Assembly (NCBI GenBank): GCA_028554755.1
Contig: JAPTOF010000002.1
Coordinates: 16,431,001-16,495,000, forward strand
Source: Cordia subcordata
Taxonomy: Eukaryota > Streptophyta > Magnoliopsida > Boraginales > Cordiaceae
Direction: 5' to 3'
DNA length: 64,000 bases
Shown here: piece by piece, positions 45,193 to 57,384 of the stretch
How positions within the stretch are numbered: position 1 is the stretch's first letter
How the letters are laid out: every line of letters begins with the position of its first letter
Made by a program: the position numbers and the translations under genes
Notes under the pieces: generated by a model
Told to the model about the DNA's origin: nothing
What the model saw: the letters and a program-made list of their open reading frames with translations, nothing else
Database searches by the model: none

Positions 45193-46566
45193 ATGGTGAA
45201 TCCAAGAGGTAGAGATCATGGACGTGGCAGAAGAGGAAAGAAAGCAAGAATGCAATCTCCACCACTACCCGTGTCAAAGATTCAAGGAAAGCATACAATA
45301 TTATGCGGTAAATTCCTTGTAGATTCAGATTTTGCTAGTAATGATGTTCTTCCATTATTTGAAGATTGGTGTATGTTCATGCATTTACATTTCGATGTTC
45401 AAGATAAGTTCGTGATAGAATTTTATGAAAATCTTGAGGTGTATCGTAGAAGTCCAAAAATTGAATTAACATCAACAATTTGTGGGACAAGTTTTATACT
45501 CAATGAGGAAAAATTGTATGAAATTTTTAAAACACCTGTGGAAAGAGAAGGTCATTATAATAGTCAAGGTTGGCTAGATGAGATTAAAGCTGCTAGTACA
45601 CCGGGAAAGGTTATAGAATATATGTGGAAAGATGTAGGCCCTAAGCATCTAGACTTAATTCTTCCATTCCTAAAGGATGTTTATTTCAATAGTAGAATTG
45701 CCTTTAAGATTATTAGCGAAGTAATTCTTCTTAGGAATATTAACGATAGAAAGATTCCTGTAATGGATGCTTATATCTACTATAGCCCAAAGCATGGAGT
45801 TAAGATAGCTTTACCTTTTCTTATCTTGCAACATATGCTACATATTAGTGGAAAAGGTGGAGGAAAAACAACCACTCGAGGATATGGTATGGCTTTAATG
45901 TACATCTTGTTTCATTTTCAAATCTCCTCAAATGCATCATTTAGAATGTTTGTTTGGAATTTTGATATGCTATACATGAATTATATAGGGATTTATTGGT
46001 ACAATGGTGAACTGATAAACATTAAAAAATTTGACACAAGATATCCAGACAGCAATCAAGTTTAGAACTAGAAAAGGGGCTACTTTTATGAATCCCATCT
46101 ATCGGCCTGAGGTACAATAGGTTGATGAGGTACAAGAAACATTAGACACGGCCTTAGGGGAAGAAGAAGATTAAGAACCAGAGGGATAAGCTAACATAGG
46201 TATACCGGGAACAATCCCTATGGTTGTTAGCACATCTGAAGATGAAGATATGTCCCCTGAGGAGATTACACTTAGAAGAGTAACGGAAGAGTCCCAAGCA
46301 CAGGAGTGCATTGATGAACAACGAAGGGTTGAAATGCAAAGAGGTGCAGGTTCTAGTTCCATGGGTTAACAAGAAGATTGCTTAACGGTGGCACAGATTC
46401 TCACTCAACTACAAGTCTTAAATACTGGGATGGGCGAGATAAGGGCAACAATGAATAATCAATTGACGGAACTTACTCATTGAAGGGAGCACATTGATTC
46501 GGAAATAGCAAGCATGCACTCTAACATGTAGAAGTAATTCAAGGATCAGCATGACCATGCACCTTG
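45193..46566 (+). pseudogene. Third ORF of element C (homologue of 17632-19011)
   Basis: It starts MVNPRGRDHGRGRRGKKAR at 45193, about 390 bp after pol, behind a CT-rich leader. The frame is open for 290 residues to 46065. It then shifts, but homology with element A continues to the same end (TGA 46564-46566, CATGCACCTTGA). Start-to-end distance is 457 codons plus stop, against 459 in A. Conserved segments are KFLVDSDF, LPLFEDW, FVIEFYENLEVYRRSPKIEL, SFILNEEKLYEIF, VIEYMWKDVGPKHLDLILP, AFKIISEVILLRNIND, GVKIALPFLILQHMLHI and GKGGGKTTTRGYG. No glycosylated ectodomain or membrane anchor is apparent. A Pro/Ser patch and the very basic N-terminus suggest nucleic-acid or nuclear contact, which is inference. 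The TAA at 46366-46368 also occurs in A. Confidence 0.78.
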
Positions 46567-46775
46567 ATTTCCTCCTGAATTTCTTCAAAATTCCTCAAAA
46601 TTCATGAATTCTAGATACACTACTTTTACTTTGTCATCCTTGTTAAACTATTTAGCTCTTTTTTGCTTATTGACTAGATTTTTTATGGATTAGTTGTTTT
46701 TATACTTTAGCACCTAGACATTATGCTTCTCATGGTTTGCTTGCATTCTCTTTTCTATCTATTACTGATTCTTTA

Positions 46776-47019
46776 TGATGCCAAAGGGGAAAAAGGAAGA
46801 AAAGCATAAACGAATATGTGTGTAAAGTATGTATGGATTATTGGATTGCTATGTGGCTAGTTTACTTGATTGAGCTTTTGGTTTAAGATGTGCACAAGTT
46901 GAAATTGTCAGGGGGAGCATTTCCCACAACATGTTTTTACTTGAAAATAATGCTCATATTAAGGGGGAGTAAATTATTCTTATCTTTAAATAATTTGTCA
47001 TCATCAAAAAGGGGGAGAT
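46776..47019 (+). promoter_or_regulatory. Multiple polypurine tracts of element C
   Basis: Tracts occur at AAAGGGGAAAAAGGAAGAAAAG (46785-46806), CAGGGGGAG (46910-46918), AAGGGGGAG (46962-46970) and AAAAAGGGGGAGA (47006-47018). The last one directly precedes the 3' LTR. The same four positions exist in element A. Confidence 0.75.
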
Positions 47020-48280
47020 CGTTGGCTAAGTACTAGTTATTGATTTCGATGATGAAAAATTTGATATGCATTATTGAAATATATTATCCCTTTTACTAAA
47101 AAGCATCTTGTGAAGTGTCAAATATGAGATGAAAAGATAGATGCTTGGGAGATAGAAGAAGATGAGCAATGAAGAGCATTATTTGTCAAAAATTAAAGAA
47201 GAAGATGATGAGAAGGCATAAGGAGGAGAAAAGGCATCATAAGTGGTATTATTTTTCTTGTGAAATGCCTTAGAATTGCAAGGGTTAAGCTCAAACTTCC
47301 ACTTTTCATAATTCAAACAATATTAATCTCATGAATATTATCTTTTATAAAAGCAAAAAATGATTTTGGATGCATGCATAGCATTGGCTTATAAAGGTGT
47401 TTTAGAAGTATATGGCTTTACTTCAGCTCTCTGGGGTGGTTGAGCCCTCTCAGCTGATCGACCAGCTAACCAGGGAGGTTGCCCGGCCAACACAGAGAAG
47501 GGGAAGAAAAGCCAGACCCCTTAGCCAGTCGACCGGCAAAGGCGTCCGGCCTAATCAGAGAAGGCCAAGGTGGAGTCGGACGACCTAGCCGATCGACCGG
47601 TTCAGCAAAATGCTGTAATAAATGTACTAGGTGTTTATTACCATTCTGGCCATTTTCTCTTCTTCTTCCACTTGCCAAAACCCAAATGTTTACAACTCTT
47701 TAAATACACCTTGAAACTCATAAAAGATTATCAATCAAAGCTTGCAAAATCTAATTTCATCCTTCAATTGCTGAAATCTTACGATCGGTTGAGCGAAATG
47801 CTGTAATAAATGCACTAGCCGTTTATTACCGTTCTGGCCATTTTCTCTTCTTTCTTCCACCTACCAAAACCCTAACATTTACAACTCTTTAAATACACCT
47901 TCAAACTCATAAAAGATTATCAATCAAAGCTTGCAAAATCTAATTTCATCCTTCAATTGTTGAAATTTTGAGCTATTCTTGCAAAATCTTTGAGCTTTCA
48001 AGAGCCTTTCTTGCTATATCATCTTGTGAGAAGAACACATCTATTCTTCATTATTTTTACTCTTCTTGATTGTATACACACTTTGTAAGTTGAGAAATCT
48101 TGAGAAATACATCTATAAAAGCTTGTAAGAGTGTGGAGAAATCCTAAATAGTGAGACTCTTGAGTTCTTTGAAGTTTGGCTTCAAAGGGTTGTAGAACTT
48201 GGTTTTTTGCTTCACCAAGAATTGAAGAAGTATTTTTAGTGAAGATTGTTAAATTTCTAAAGGGAGCATCCTTAGGCAGT
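47020..48280 (+). repeat. 3' LTR of element C, truncated and internally rearranged
   Basis: It starts CGTTGGCTAAGTAC (first T mutated to C). About 110 bp are missing near 47384 relative to the 5' LTR. A segment of about 185 bp (47600-47780, GCTGTAATAAATG to TTGCTGAAATCTT) is repeated at 47790-47970. The LTR stops after GGAGCATCCTTAGGCAGT at 48280, lacking its last 220 bp or so. Confidence 0.88.
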
Positions 48281-49395
48281 ATCACCTCCTCCTATGAAAT
48301 ATACTTTGAATATCAACTATATGATTCTTCTATGAACCTGAATTTACCAAAATGTCATCAATATAGACTTCAAGCAACCAACCAACCATGTCATGAAAGA
48401 TTACATTCATTGCTCTCTGATGCGTGGCCCTAGCATTCTTCAAATCAAGGCATCACAACCCACTCTTACTTGCACAATGATCGAGGACACCTAAATGCTG
48501 TTTTAGGAACATCTTCCTCTATAATAAAAATTTGATTGTACCTAGAGTAACCGTCCATGAAAGACATACAGTGATTGCTTGAGACTGAGGCTGACTCTAA
48601 TGGATCTCCTAAAACACAAAACCCCCCATATTTAGGAGAGTTGTTAGTAGTAAAGTGCCCCAATAGCTCCTTTATCCCATTTCCAAACTTTTAGATTTTT
48701 TTCCAATCCCAAAACAAAATACCCATATATAGGGATTTTTTCATCCCCCAAAGCCAACACCCAAATCCCATCCCCCATCCCCTATAGCTTTAAGACTGTA
48801 ATATTTTAAAATAGGAGAGCTGTTGGAGTGAAATTAAAATAGGCATTCCTTAAACTGAGAGTCTGATAAAAAATAGGGGAACTGTTAAAGTAGAACTGAA
48901 AATATAAGATCTCAAATTATAAGAAAATGACTCAAATCACTTAAATTTAGGGGAAAAAATAGGAGAGCTATTGGAGATAACCTAAATCTACCAGAATCTC
49001 AACCACAAGCACGGAGTATTCATATTTCAGGTAGTTATATTAAGGCTACAAAAATGGATACATACTCGTAGTTTACCATTCTTCTTTACTACAAGTACAA
49101 TATTTGACAACTACTAAAGAAATAGAGAGGTACAAATAAACCTAGCTTTTAGTAACCTTTTGTTTATATAGTATACCTTTCTTAGTCAACACCTTGTGCT
49201 CCATTATTTCTTAGTCAAGGCCTAGCATCTCAATATAGTCCCAAGGAAATAATTTGAGAACTCCTTCAACAACTCTACCAATTCTTTTTTGAACTCATGA
49301 CAACAAACAACTAATAAATGTTGGTTTCTCACCATTGTTACTAATTAAGGGACGATTTGACCTAACAGGCATCCCTTGACGTCCTAACCTCTGGG
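48281..49395 (-). pseudogene. Gypsy-type reverse transcriptase fragment
   Basis: Read on the minus strand, the order fits a plant gypsy polymerase: ELVELLKEFSNYFPWDYIEM (about 49290-49230), VVKKNGKLRVCIHF (about 49100-49060), then after an inserted MITE SFMDGYSRYNQIFIIEEDVP (about 48560), DLKNARATHQRAMNVIFHD and VYIDDILVNS, with the YIDD box at 48354-48365. It ends abruptly at the truncated LTR of element C. Stops and small indels are frequent. Only the early part of the reverse transcriptase remains; no LTR of its own was identified. Confidence 0.85.
48596..48988. mobile_element. MITE inside the gypsy fragment
   Basis: It separates the RVCIHF and FMDGYS parts of the gypsy reverse transcriptase. 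The left end GACTCTAATGGATCTCCTAA and the reverse complement of the right end TATCTCCAATAGCTCTCCTA are similar, with AGGAGAGCTGTTGGAGT phrases inside. It has no coding capacity. Confidence 0.65.
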
Positions 49396-49544
49396 TCCTA
49401 TTTCTCTGATGTCACGCAGGATCCTACAAATACTTCTCATCTGCATTAAAAACAAGGTAATGCTTTCTAAAACTATTAACTATACCCAATTAATAAACTC
49501 TCTCCATCTTTTTGTTTATCCATCATTAATACCTAATTGACACT

Positions 49545-50048
49545 TGTTGGCCTTATTGCTATATTTACATATTTTGATGAAGTCATAATTAATTATTTCT
49601 AAATTAGCAATTGCCGTTTTGAATGTGAAGTGTATATAGATATCACTTGGGTGATCATTTGCCTATATGGGGAACTCTTGGAGCAAGGTTTTTACTTGAA
49701 GTCTTGGTGCACAAGAGCATTTGAAGATTCTTGAAGACTTTTTTGTAGTATTTTTAAATTGCTCCTTGAAGATTGTCATTTATATAAGCTCAAAACTTAT
49801 TGTATTGCATACATTGCATATTGCATATGATAATGTGTTTTTGACTTTGCTCTTTGCAAATTTTTCCAAACATATAAGGATTTTGACTTATATCAACACA
49901 CTTCTTCTTGGGAATTGAAGTATATATGTATTATATCTATATGTATTCTATTGTAAAAGTCAAATATTTTTATGTTTGGCTATATACAATAGACTCTTAA
50001 GTGTTTTTGTCCCCTTGCATGTGTTGGAAAGTGAACAATATATATATT

Positions 50049-50081
<33 letters not shown>

Positions 50082-52112
50082 ATGTGTGTGTGTATATGTA
50101 TGTATGTAGTAATTTTTCAAAATGAAAATCTAATGGTATCTTGAGTTAGTATGAGTTTTCTTCTTGCATTTAATGCTTTGAAGTAGTGCATTTATGAGAG
50201 TAGTTGTTTGTAGAGCAAGTTGATACCTTGAGCAGCTCAATTTTTTGCAAAAAGCAACTTTTTATTGTTAAGCTATTATTTTTAAACATTTCTTAAAAAG
50301 TTGGTTAGCTTTTTCAGCTTTTTCTGTAGATTTTGGTGGCATCAACTGATCGAGCTAGTCGATTAGTAGATATTGGTTGAAAGGTGTTCAATTGGTAGGC
50401 TTAGCTGTTTTAGTTAATATGTTTTGTATCTCTTTATTAGTTAAGACACTATCAGTTGACCGGCTTGGGCAGTGAGCATCTTCTTGGTACCAATTGAGGC
50501 ACTGGTCGACCAGCAGGGTGACTGGTATCTATAGACGTACTTTTCAAAAATAATCGTTGGGACTTTACTTTTTGCATCTATTTATGTACCTCTTTTACAT
50601 CCTAACATTTCAACAACTTGATCAAGCAATTCTTGCAAATCCAAGTAATTGAAAGCTATCTTCAAACATTTCCTTATCATTTATTACTTGCATTTACACT
50701 TGCATTCATTGATCAAGTACTTTGAGCTCATAAATTGCCTATCTATTTTGAGTATTATGGGAAGATTTATATATATCTTTGGGTAAATTGCAAGGAACCC
50801 TATCATAGTTTGTCATAAGTGTGCGTTTATTCCATGTGATTTAAAAATTAGCTAGTTACCCCACTATACTTTCCAAAAGTGAAGCACATTACCCTCCGTC
50901 ACTTTTTTCATTAGATTTAACTAGGCATGTGGCACATGCGCAGGGCCTGTGATTGGGCTTAGGTTTTTTGCTGTTAAACTTGGTTTTGGTAAAAAATGCC
51001 CTTCCTTTTTTGTTTTCAAAAAATATTTGTAAGATAAAAGACTTAAACCCTTGACCTTAGTTTAAAATATGCAAATTTTAACCAATTATACTACAAACAT
51101 GTTTGTATTTTATTTTGTTATTACAAGTAAATATTTTTGTCATCAAAAAATGAAAATAAAAAAACTAATTAACCTCCACTGTCATCACAATCGTGCAACC
51201 ACTGTCTCATTAATTAAATTAATTATTTAATTAATTTGAATTTTTAATTATTTGATTAATGAATTAATCAATTATTAAAATATTAATAATTAATTATTTA
51301 ATTATTAATTAATTAACTAATTATTATTTACTTCACATTTCCAATTAAATAAAAAGGGTAAATAGTGCCATACCCCCATGTGGTTTGTTATAAGTGCATT
51401 GTACCCCCTTGTCATTGCCATAAGTGCACCGTTAGCCCCTAGGTCTAATGGGCAAATAAGTCTTTTTGCATTTTCGTTAGACAAAACTAACAGAGTAAAA
51501 AAAAATGGGCGTGTGTGCTTCACTTTTGAAAAGAACAGGGTAACTAGCTAATTTTTAAATTACAGGGGGTGAACGCACACTTATGACAAAATACAAGGGG
51601 GTTCCGTGCAATTTACCTTTTATCTTTTGTACTCTTGCTCTTAAGAAGTTTGTAACCAAACTCTTATAGTATTCCATTGCTTGAGCTTTCACTCTCTCGG
51701 GTAGACTAGGTGTGTGATCATCCTAGTAAGGTTAAGAGTGAAGGGGTTTGAAATCCTCAAGTGTTGGGAGAACACTTGTGGCCCGTGTGGTGAAACAAGG
51801 TTTGTGATCGTTGTTCTACATTTCTACAACGTACTAAGCAAGAAGCCGATTCACTAGTAAGGTTTGTGAAACCCTAAGAGAGACCTTAGTAGTGGACTAG
51901 GCCATCGGGAGTTTGAACCACTCTAAATTGCTGCGTTTGATCTTCTAACCTTAAATTCTTTATATTTCAAGTGTTATTTCTTTGTGTATTTGATTTACTT
52001 GTACATTGCAATCATAGATTATTTTTATTACTTGAAAAAGAGTTTTAAGTTGCTATTTGTGCCATTAATCCAATTCACTCTCCCCCTTCTTGGATTCATT
52101 CTTTGGGCAACA
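49545..52112. mobile_element. Solo LTR with perfect TSD
   Basis: It starts TGTTGGCCTTATTG and ends CTTTGGGCAACA. It is flanked by a perfect 5-bp duplication ACACT (49540-49544 and 52113-52117). No primer-binding site, polypurine tract or pol lies next to it, so it is a solo LTR left by recombination between two LTRs. Without the nested MITE it is about 1.73 kb. It contains the perfect palindrome CTGGTCGACCAG (50512-50523) and other CGAC/GTCG words, as in the LTRs of A and C, and the CACTCTCCCCCTTCTTGGATTC end typical of copia LTRs. The family differs from A, C and N. A TA/TG microsatellite lies at 50039-50105. Confidence 0.88.
50781..51617. mobile_element. Long-TIR foldback element inside the solo LTR
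   Basis: The first 108 bp or so (GGTAAATTGCAAGGAACCC ... TTTAAAAATTAGCTAGTTAC ... AAAGTGAAGCAC) recur as an inverted repeat at the right end (51515-51617) with high similarity. Between them lies AT-rich DNA (51120-51330) and a second 'CCCC-rich' piece with its own opposing phrases (TGGTTTGTTATAAGTGCA and CATTGCCATAAGTGCA). It encodes nothing. The target-site duplication is uncertain. It is related in style to the elements at 3002-3312 and 63470-64000. Confidence 0.8.
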
Positions 52113-52117
52113 ACACT

Positions 52118-53120
52118 CTAATCTGATTGTTAGAGAGCCTTTGGTCGATTCTATGCCGATGTCTAGCTCTTTTTTTTTTGTAGGATTCGTCAACATTGGA
52201 CCCACAACCATTTGGGTTGTTATTTAACTAGTTCTTTAACAAGTCAATTTGGTGTTGTTTATGGAATTGAAGTTCCGGACCCATTGAGATCCATATGCCA
52301 ATGGCAAAAGAAGTCAAGTTGTAGCTGGTATTCTCTCGGCAGGGGATAAGGGAGTGACATCGGAGGAAGAGGACTATGTATTGAAACAACTAGTAGATTA
52401 TCCTTAAAAAGCCAAACCATATGTTGTGCCTACTTATGTATTGCTTGTTAGCTCTATACCTGACCCGTTAGGACCAAACGTGTTGATGTCAATGCCAATG
52501 CCTATGTACACTCAACCCAACCAAATATCCATACCCACTACCGAACTAGAACCTGTGCCTACATATCGACACCCCCATACATCATCATGCTTAACATGCA
52601 AATAATAGCCCTAGCTAATATGTTTAACATCATATAGAACATAGTGAACTAAATCTTTAAAATTCGAGACAAGTACCCTCAAACACTATCACCTATCCAT
52701 CTCTTGCCTTCACTCAAACACTACTACCAACATATTGATTAGAATCCAACCACAATACCTACTTAACAACTAGCCCGACTCCCAATGCAGGAAGAGATAG
52801 AACAAAGTGAAAGTGAAGAGCCCTTAGGTTCACAATGCCAAGGTGACATGAAGTTAAGAGAAGCAACAATAGCAATAATTGAAACATAAATAACGACTTA
52901 GTAATTATATCAAGACATGCAATTCATTTTTTATTTTTTTGGTCAAATTATGGAGACCTCAACAATGTGTCATCTTATACGTTTTTCTTTGTGTCAGAAT
53001 GCATCATCATCTATGCGAAGCTTGAAGCTTGAAAATGGCACTAATAAAATAACTTTCTTGTGTCTCGTATTATACATAAAATTAAATGTTAATGATAAAA
53101 ATAAATTATTTAACATCTAA
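52118..53120. other. Unassigned sequence right of the solo LTR
   Basis: Slightly more GC-rich to about 52880, with short frames rich in Pro and Met but no intact ORF and no recognised domain. It may be a relic of a retroelement leader or gag, which I could not confirm. Confidence 0.4.
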
Positions 53121-55100
53121 ATGTAAATATATATATATATGGAAATAAAATATTACTATATTTTTATAAAATTTAACACTTAACAAAATTTTTAATATTA
53201 TTCCTATTTTATTTTTAATAAAATATTCATAATAATTAAATAAAACTTTTAAATTAAAAATAAAATTTGAAAAAAGGATTAATATTGATTAAAAAAGTAT
53301 TTTTTTTGAAAAACATAAAAAATTAATAACATAAATATAAACTTTATTTTGTATAATGTATAGATATACATTGAATTTTATATAGGGTGAACATTTACTC
53401 TTTCTCTTTACATTGGGTAGACCTTGGCCGATTTTAATTTTTTGTTTACAGAAATTGCTTGGTGTGAAATCTAATTGGAAGGAGATCAATGATATTACGT
53501 ATTGTTTATTATTTTATTATAAATAACGTTAAACTACTAATTATTCTTTAGAAGATCAAAATAGTTGCCAATATGGCACTATTTTTCCCCCTAAAGCAAA
53601 AGACTATCCTACTATCAAGTGGCATGCTATCTTACTGCCATGTAAGGAATAAATAAATCAATCAAATTCTGAGAGGCTTCATGAAGTGCTTCTTTTCGAG
53701 TTAAATTTCCATTTGTCCATATTTCAAGAAAAAACATTCAATATATTCTTTTTAGTTTTGGTAAATTAATATAATTGGCTTTCAGATAAGTCACTTTTTT
53801 TGTTTTTTACTTTTAAGTAATTAGAGATAAAAGATATCTAATATATTATACCAATAATATTTAACATATGTAAAATTTTCAAGTGGAACCAGACGCCCCA
53901 TGCATCAACTTATGGTAAGTCCTATAAAAATGAATAAATTATTTTTCCTAAAAAAATTCTAAACTAAAAAAAATAAATTAAAAAATCTTAACAAAAAAAA
54001 AACTGAATAATATTGATTGACAATATATGTTAACTTTTAGATTAAAAGAAATATATATCTTTAATAAATTGACATATAATTTTCTCAATAAAACTAACTG
54101 ACATTATCTAAATTATAAAATATGTAAATCAGTAGAAGTTAAAATGATTGAGCTTGGATGTTATGTTTCACCTCTCAACCCATTTAATTTTTAATTTTTA
54201 TTCTATTCATTGTAATAAATTAAAGGTAAGTGATGCAAATATAAAAATTAAAATTGATTACATGAATTAAATTTTTTAATAGTAGTATGAATTTTTAAAT
54301 TTTAATTTTTTAATTACAACAAATAAATTTTTGTCATTTTTTATAGGTGAGCACACAATTAAAATTAGAATTATATAATTGGGATTGCATAGTAATATGA
54401 TGCATGAATGCTTAAATTAAAAGAATATACTTTGATAAATTATTCTTAAGCAATTGAATTAATCAAAAAAGAAATATGAATTAATATATACTCTAAAGTT
54501 AAAAATATTATAAAAATTGTTAAAAAATATATCATAGTTGTGCATCGTGCAGGGATCTTTACTTTGTTATATATAAAGCAAAAGCCAATGTGGCTCTTAG
54601 TTTCCCACCTAAAGCAATTCCTGTAGTGAAGACACCTTTTATTCTTTTTTTTCTTTCTTTTTTTGTTAATTAACATAGTTGACTACACCACTTTTGTTTT
54701 TAACGTGTAAGTAAGTAGAGATGAGAGATATCTAATATATTATACTAATAATATTTAACATGTGAAAATTTTTAAAGAGAACCAAATTCACCATGTTTGA
54801 AATTATGATAATTCCTATAACAACGACCAAAAAAAAGATCCCAAAAAATCCACAGTAAAAACCCTAACTGAAAAAAAACTATTGACATATTATTTACTAT
54901 AATAAAAGTAATTGATATTATCTGTAATTTGTATACTAAAAAAGTAAATGTCTTCAAATGGTCCTTGTTTGTTATTAATTCAGTTGGTCATTACTATAAA
55001 TTATTTATACAGCTTTGCAGACAGTATAAAATTACATTTGGTTTGTTATATTTATTATTAATAACCATTTTTATATAATGTTAGTTATCAAAAAAAATTG
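53120..55100. other. AT-rich intergenic DNA with a diverged direct repeat
   Basis: No gene is seen. The stretch 53767-53930 (containing GATATCTAATATATTATAC-AATAATATTTAACAT) is repeated at about 54667-54830. At 54538-54556 GTGCATCGTGCAGGGATC could be another Helitron-like 3' hairpin remnant. Confidence 0.5.
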
Positions 55101-55105
55101 ATTGA

Positions 55106-55740
55106 TACGTGTAATGGCCCTAATATGCTAAGACACATCTTGGGCTAAGACCCAAACTTAGAAACCCTCTTTATGGGAGTCTCAGCCTATCAAAATCCCC
55201 TGTATTGGAGTCTCAGCCCATCGAAAGCCCCTTTATTGGAGTCCCAACGCATGGAAAGCCCAGACCTTGATCAGAGGTCAATATTCGCGTCAAAGGGGCC
55301 AAGGATAGCTCATAGGTCAACACGTGGGAATTATGTAAGGAAAACTCATAGGTCAACACACGGAAACTATATAAGGTAGCACAAGATTTGGTGCATATTA
55401 AGAGATAAAATCATAGGATTACTAATTCCTTTAACCCACGAAAATTGCCATGATTCAAGAAAAGGATGTTCCTATAAAATGAGTACAGAACCTATGTGAA
55501 GGAACGATTGTATCAACCCAAAAACTATTCTCTAGTCTCCTTCTAGGTATCATTGGTCACTTTCCCTCGTCATCTAAAGGGATATGGGGTTCTTGTCCTA
55601 CGAAGACCTAGATCTTAATTGTAGATTTTAGGATGTACAATAGGAATAAAGAATGTAATAAAAGAAATTTACTCCAACCAACACAAGTGTATTTTATGTA
55701 TAAGTAGAATTTTATTAGCTGTATGGGGGGTTACCACTAG
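55106..55740. repeat. Short tandem repeats in a possible LTR relic
   Basis: Three copies of about 30 bp (GGAGTC-CA-CC-AT-GAAA-CCCC type) lie at 55170-55262. Two copies of CTCATAGGTCAACAC with following GGAA-TAT-TAAGG lie at 55308-55378. The stretch opens TGTAATGGCCCTAATATGC and is more GC-rich than its surroundings, as in some gypsy LTRs, but no end or target-site duplication was found. From 55740 to 56026 nothing could be assigned except a GCTTGGATTGGTTTTTT MITE-like phrase. Confidence 0.45.
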
Positions 55741-56026
55741 TTGGGAACTAAAAAGACAATCCAAAACCAGGTCCTCTTTGCATGTCTAGTAATCATGAAG
55801 ATCTTTTGGTTTTTATAGGTTTTGCTTGGATTGGTTTTTTTAATGAAAAACTCTTTTTTTCCCTTAAAAAATCAATTTTTTTGGCACAATCCACCAAACA
55901 AATAGATAAATTTTATTATTTTTACTTACAAATAAATTGAACCAGTATATAAGCACTCCAAAATACCCCTTAGAGATACTTCTATGCTCTCCCTTGCATA
56001 GGTTGGGGAATTTTGAAGTTGACATT

Positions 56027-57050
56027 ATTTTTTGCTAAGAAAGCAAGATCAATTTTATTGATTGAAAATGTACAAGAGAAATGAACTGATCTAGGCAAAA
56101 AAAGACCTAATCATGTTAGGATACACATATCAATATTCCATGCTTGACAAAGATATTTGTTGGTGCTAATATTTCTAAAGCCTTTCCTTGTGTACAAAAA
56201 GTACTTAACATTAAAAGTAGTTGCAACAGGTATTTGCTCTTATGCATGGCTGCCTTTCCATGGATGTGGTTGTTATGCTCTCTCCAAAGATGGTAGATAG
56301 CAGCTTCAAAAAGATTTTGATCATGACATTGTTCAAGGATTAGCCTGTGCATTTGTGTTCTAGCCAAAAATAGCAATCATGTGCATTTGAGTTCAAGCCA
56401 AAAACATATACCATCGCACAATAAGATCCAATGAGGGCCTTTTATCAATTTCATACCTTTCTTCCAAATTTGACGAGTAAAACTGCATTGAAAGTAAAGG
56501 TGGCTATGATCTTCAATGCATCTTCTGCAAAAAACACAAATTGGATTGACATGGATCCGCCAAGAGATCATCCTCTGCTTTGTAGGATTTCGATTAAGGA
56601 AAATGAGTCAACTATAAAGGGCATGCCTTGGATTAGCTCTCTTGAACCAAACAGTTTTACACCATTAGTCCTTTGGGCGTTTCACAGAGAAAGCATCCCA
56701 GACAGATAGAAGAAAATTTTTTGTTAGGATCAAGTAACCAGATGATAGTGTCGTCCCTTTGCATGTCAAGAATGGCACTGCCAACAGCTCCAAAGATGCA
56801 GTTGAAAAGTGGCAAATTTGGCCAAGACCAAGAGCTACCAGTGATATAACCAGTAATTGTTTCTTTCAAGTTCCCACCAGATTCTCAAATAAGATCATGC
56901 CCAAAAATATTTTCCAGAATTCCGAGTAGATCCTGGAAATCCTTCCAAAAAAGAGTAGCTTGACCATTCCCAATCTTGTGAAAAATAGCACCTCTCATAT
57001 CATCTCAAAGCTTCAAAATTTTCTTCCAGTACCAGGCAGCATCCTTGTTG
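56027..57050 (-). pseudogene. LINE 3' part (reverse transcriptase C-terminus, zf-RVT)
   Basis: On the minus strand the segments follow LINE order: AAWYWKKILKL and GNGQATLFWKDF (about 57040-56940), RDDTIIWLLDPNKKFSS (about 56755), a zf-RVT zinc-binding region with CVFCRRCIEDHSHLYFQCSFTRQIWKK (about 56540-56460; Cys/His at CX2C...H...C), then AIYHLWREHNNHIHGK (about 56300). It ends in CTTTCTTAGCAAAAAA at about 56046-56031, the poly(A) end. The frame is broken by stops and small indels, and the endonuclease and catalytic RT parts are missing. Confidence 0.82.
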
Positions 57051-57384
57051 TGATGTTTTAATTACTTAGTTTAGGGAAATACGAGGTTGATTCTACGGGA
57101 ACTTGTTATGTGAAGGACAAGTTCTAGACAAAAATTGGGACTTCCTAATCCAGCTGGACAAGTTTTATTTTGAAGAATAATTATGGTAAAATTAAATTAA
57201 ATAACAAAAACTAAACTAGAACAATAATGAAAGTAATTAATTAAACTATGAATTAAGAAATAAGAAATTAAATCTAAAACTAAATCAATTAACAAAAGAA
57301 ATTAAAAGACAAGAATCGCAAAACAAGAATAAAATAAATTAAAATAAAGAAGACTTGCAAGACAAAATATCGAGAAGACATACT
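57051..57384. other. A-rich spacer between LINE and copia relics
   Basis: Short AAATTAAA-like words dominate. No gene or element ends could be assigned. Confidence 0.45.

Larger units (their letters stand above)
38557..48280 (+). mobile_element. Sirevirus-type Ty1/copia retrotransposon 'C' (3' LTR truncated)
   Basis: A second, better preserved member of the family of element A, on the plus strand. It has a 5' LTR (38557-39922), primer-binding site, gag, pol, third ORF, four polypurine tracts and an incomplete 3' LTR that stops at 48280 against an inverted gypsy fragment. Because the right end is missing, no target-site duplication can be checked. The reading frames are longer than in A but still hold stops and frameshifts in gag, integrase and reverse transcriptase. 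Confidence 0.92.

Noticed and set aside
47466..47806. Overlapping frames on both strands, including a Gly/Pro-rich peptide
   Set aside because: They fall in the GC-rich palindromic part of the truncated LTR of element C and have no start context or homology to a protein.
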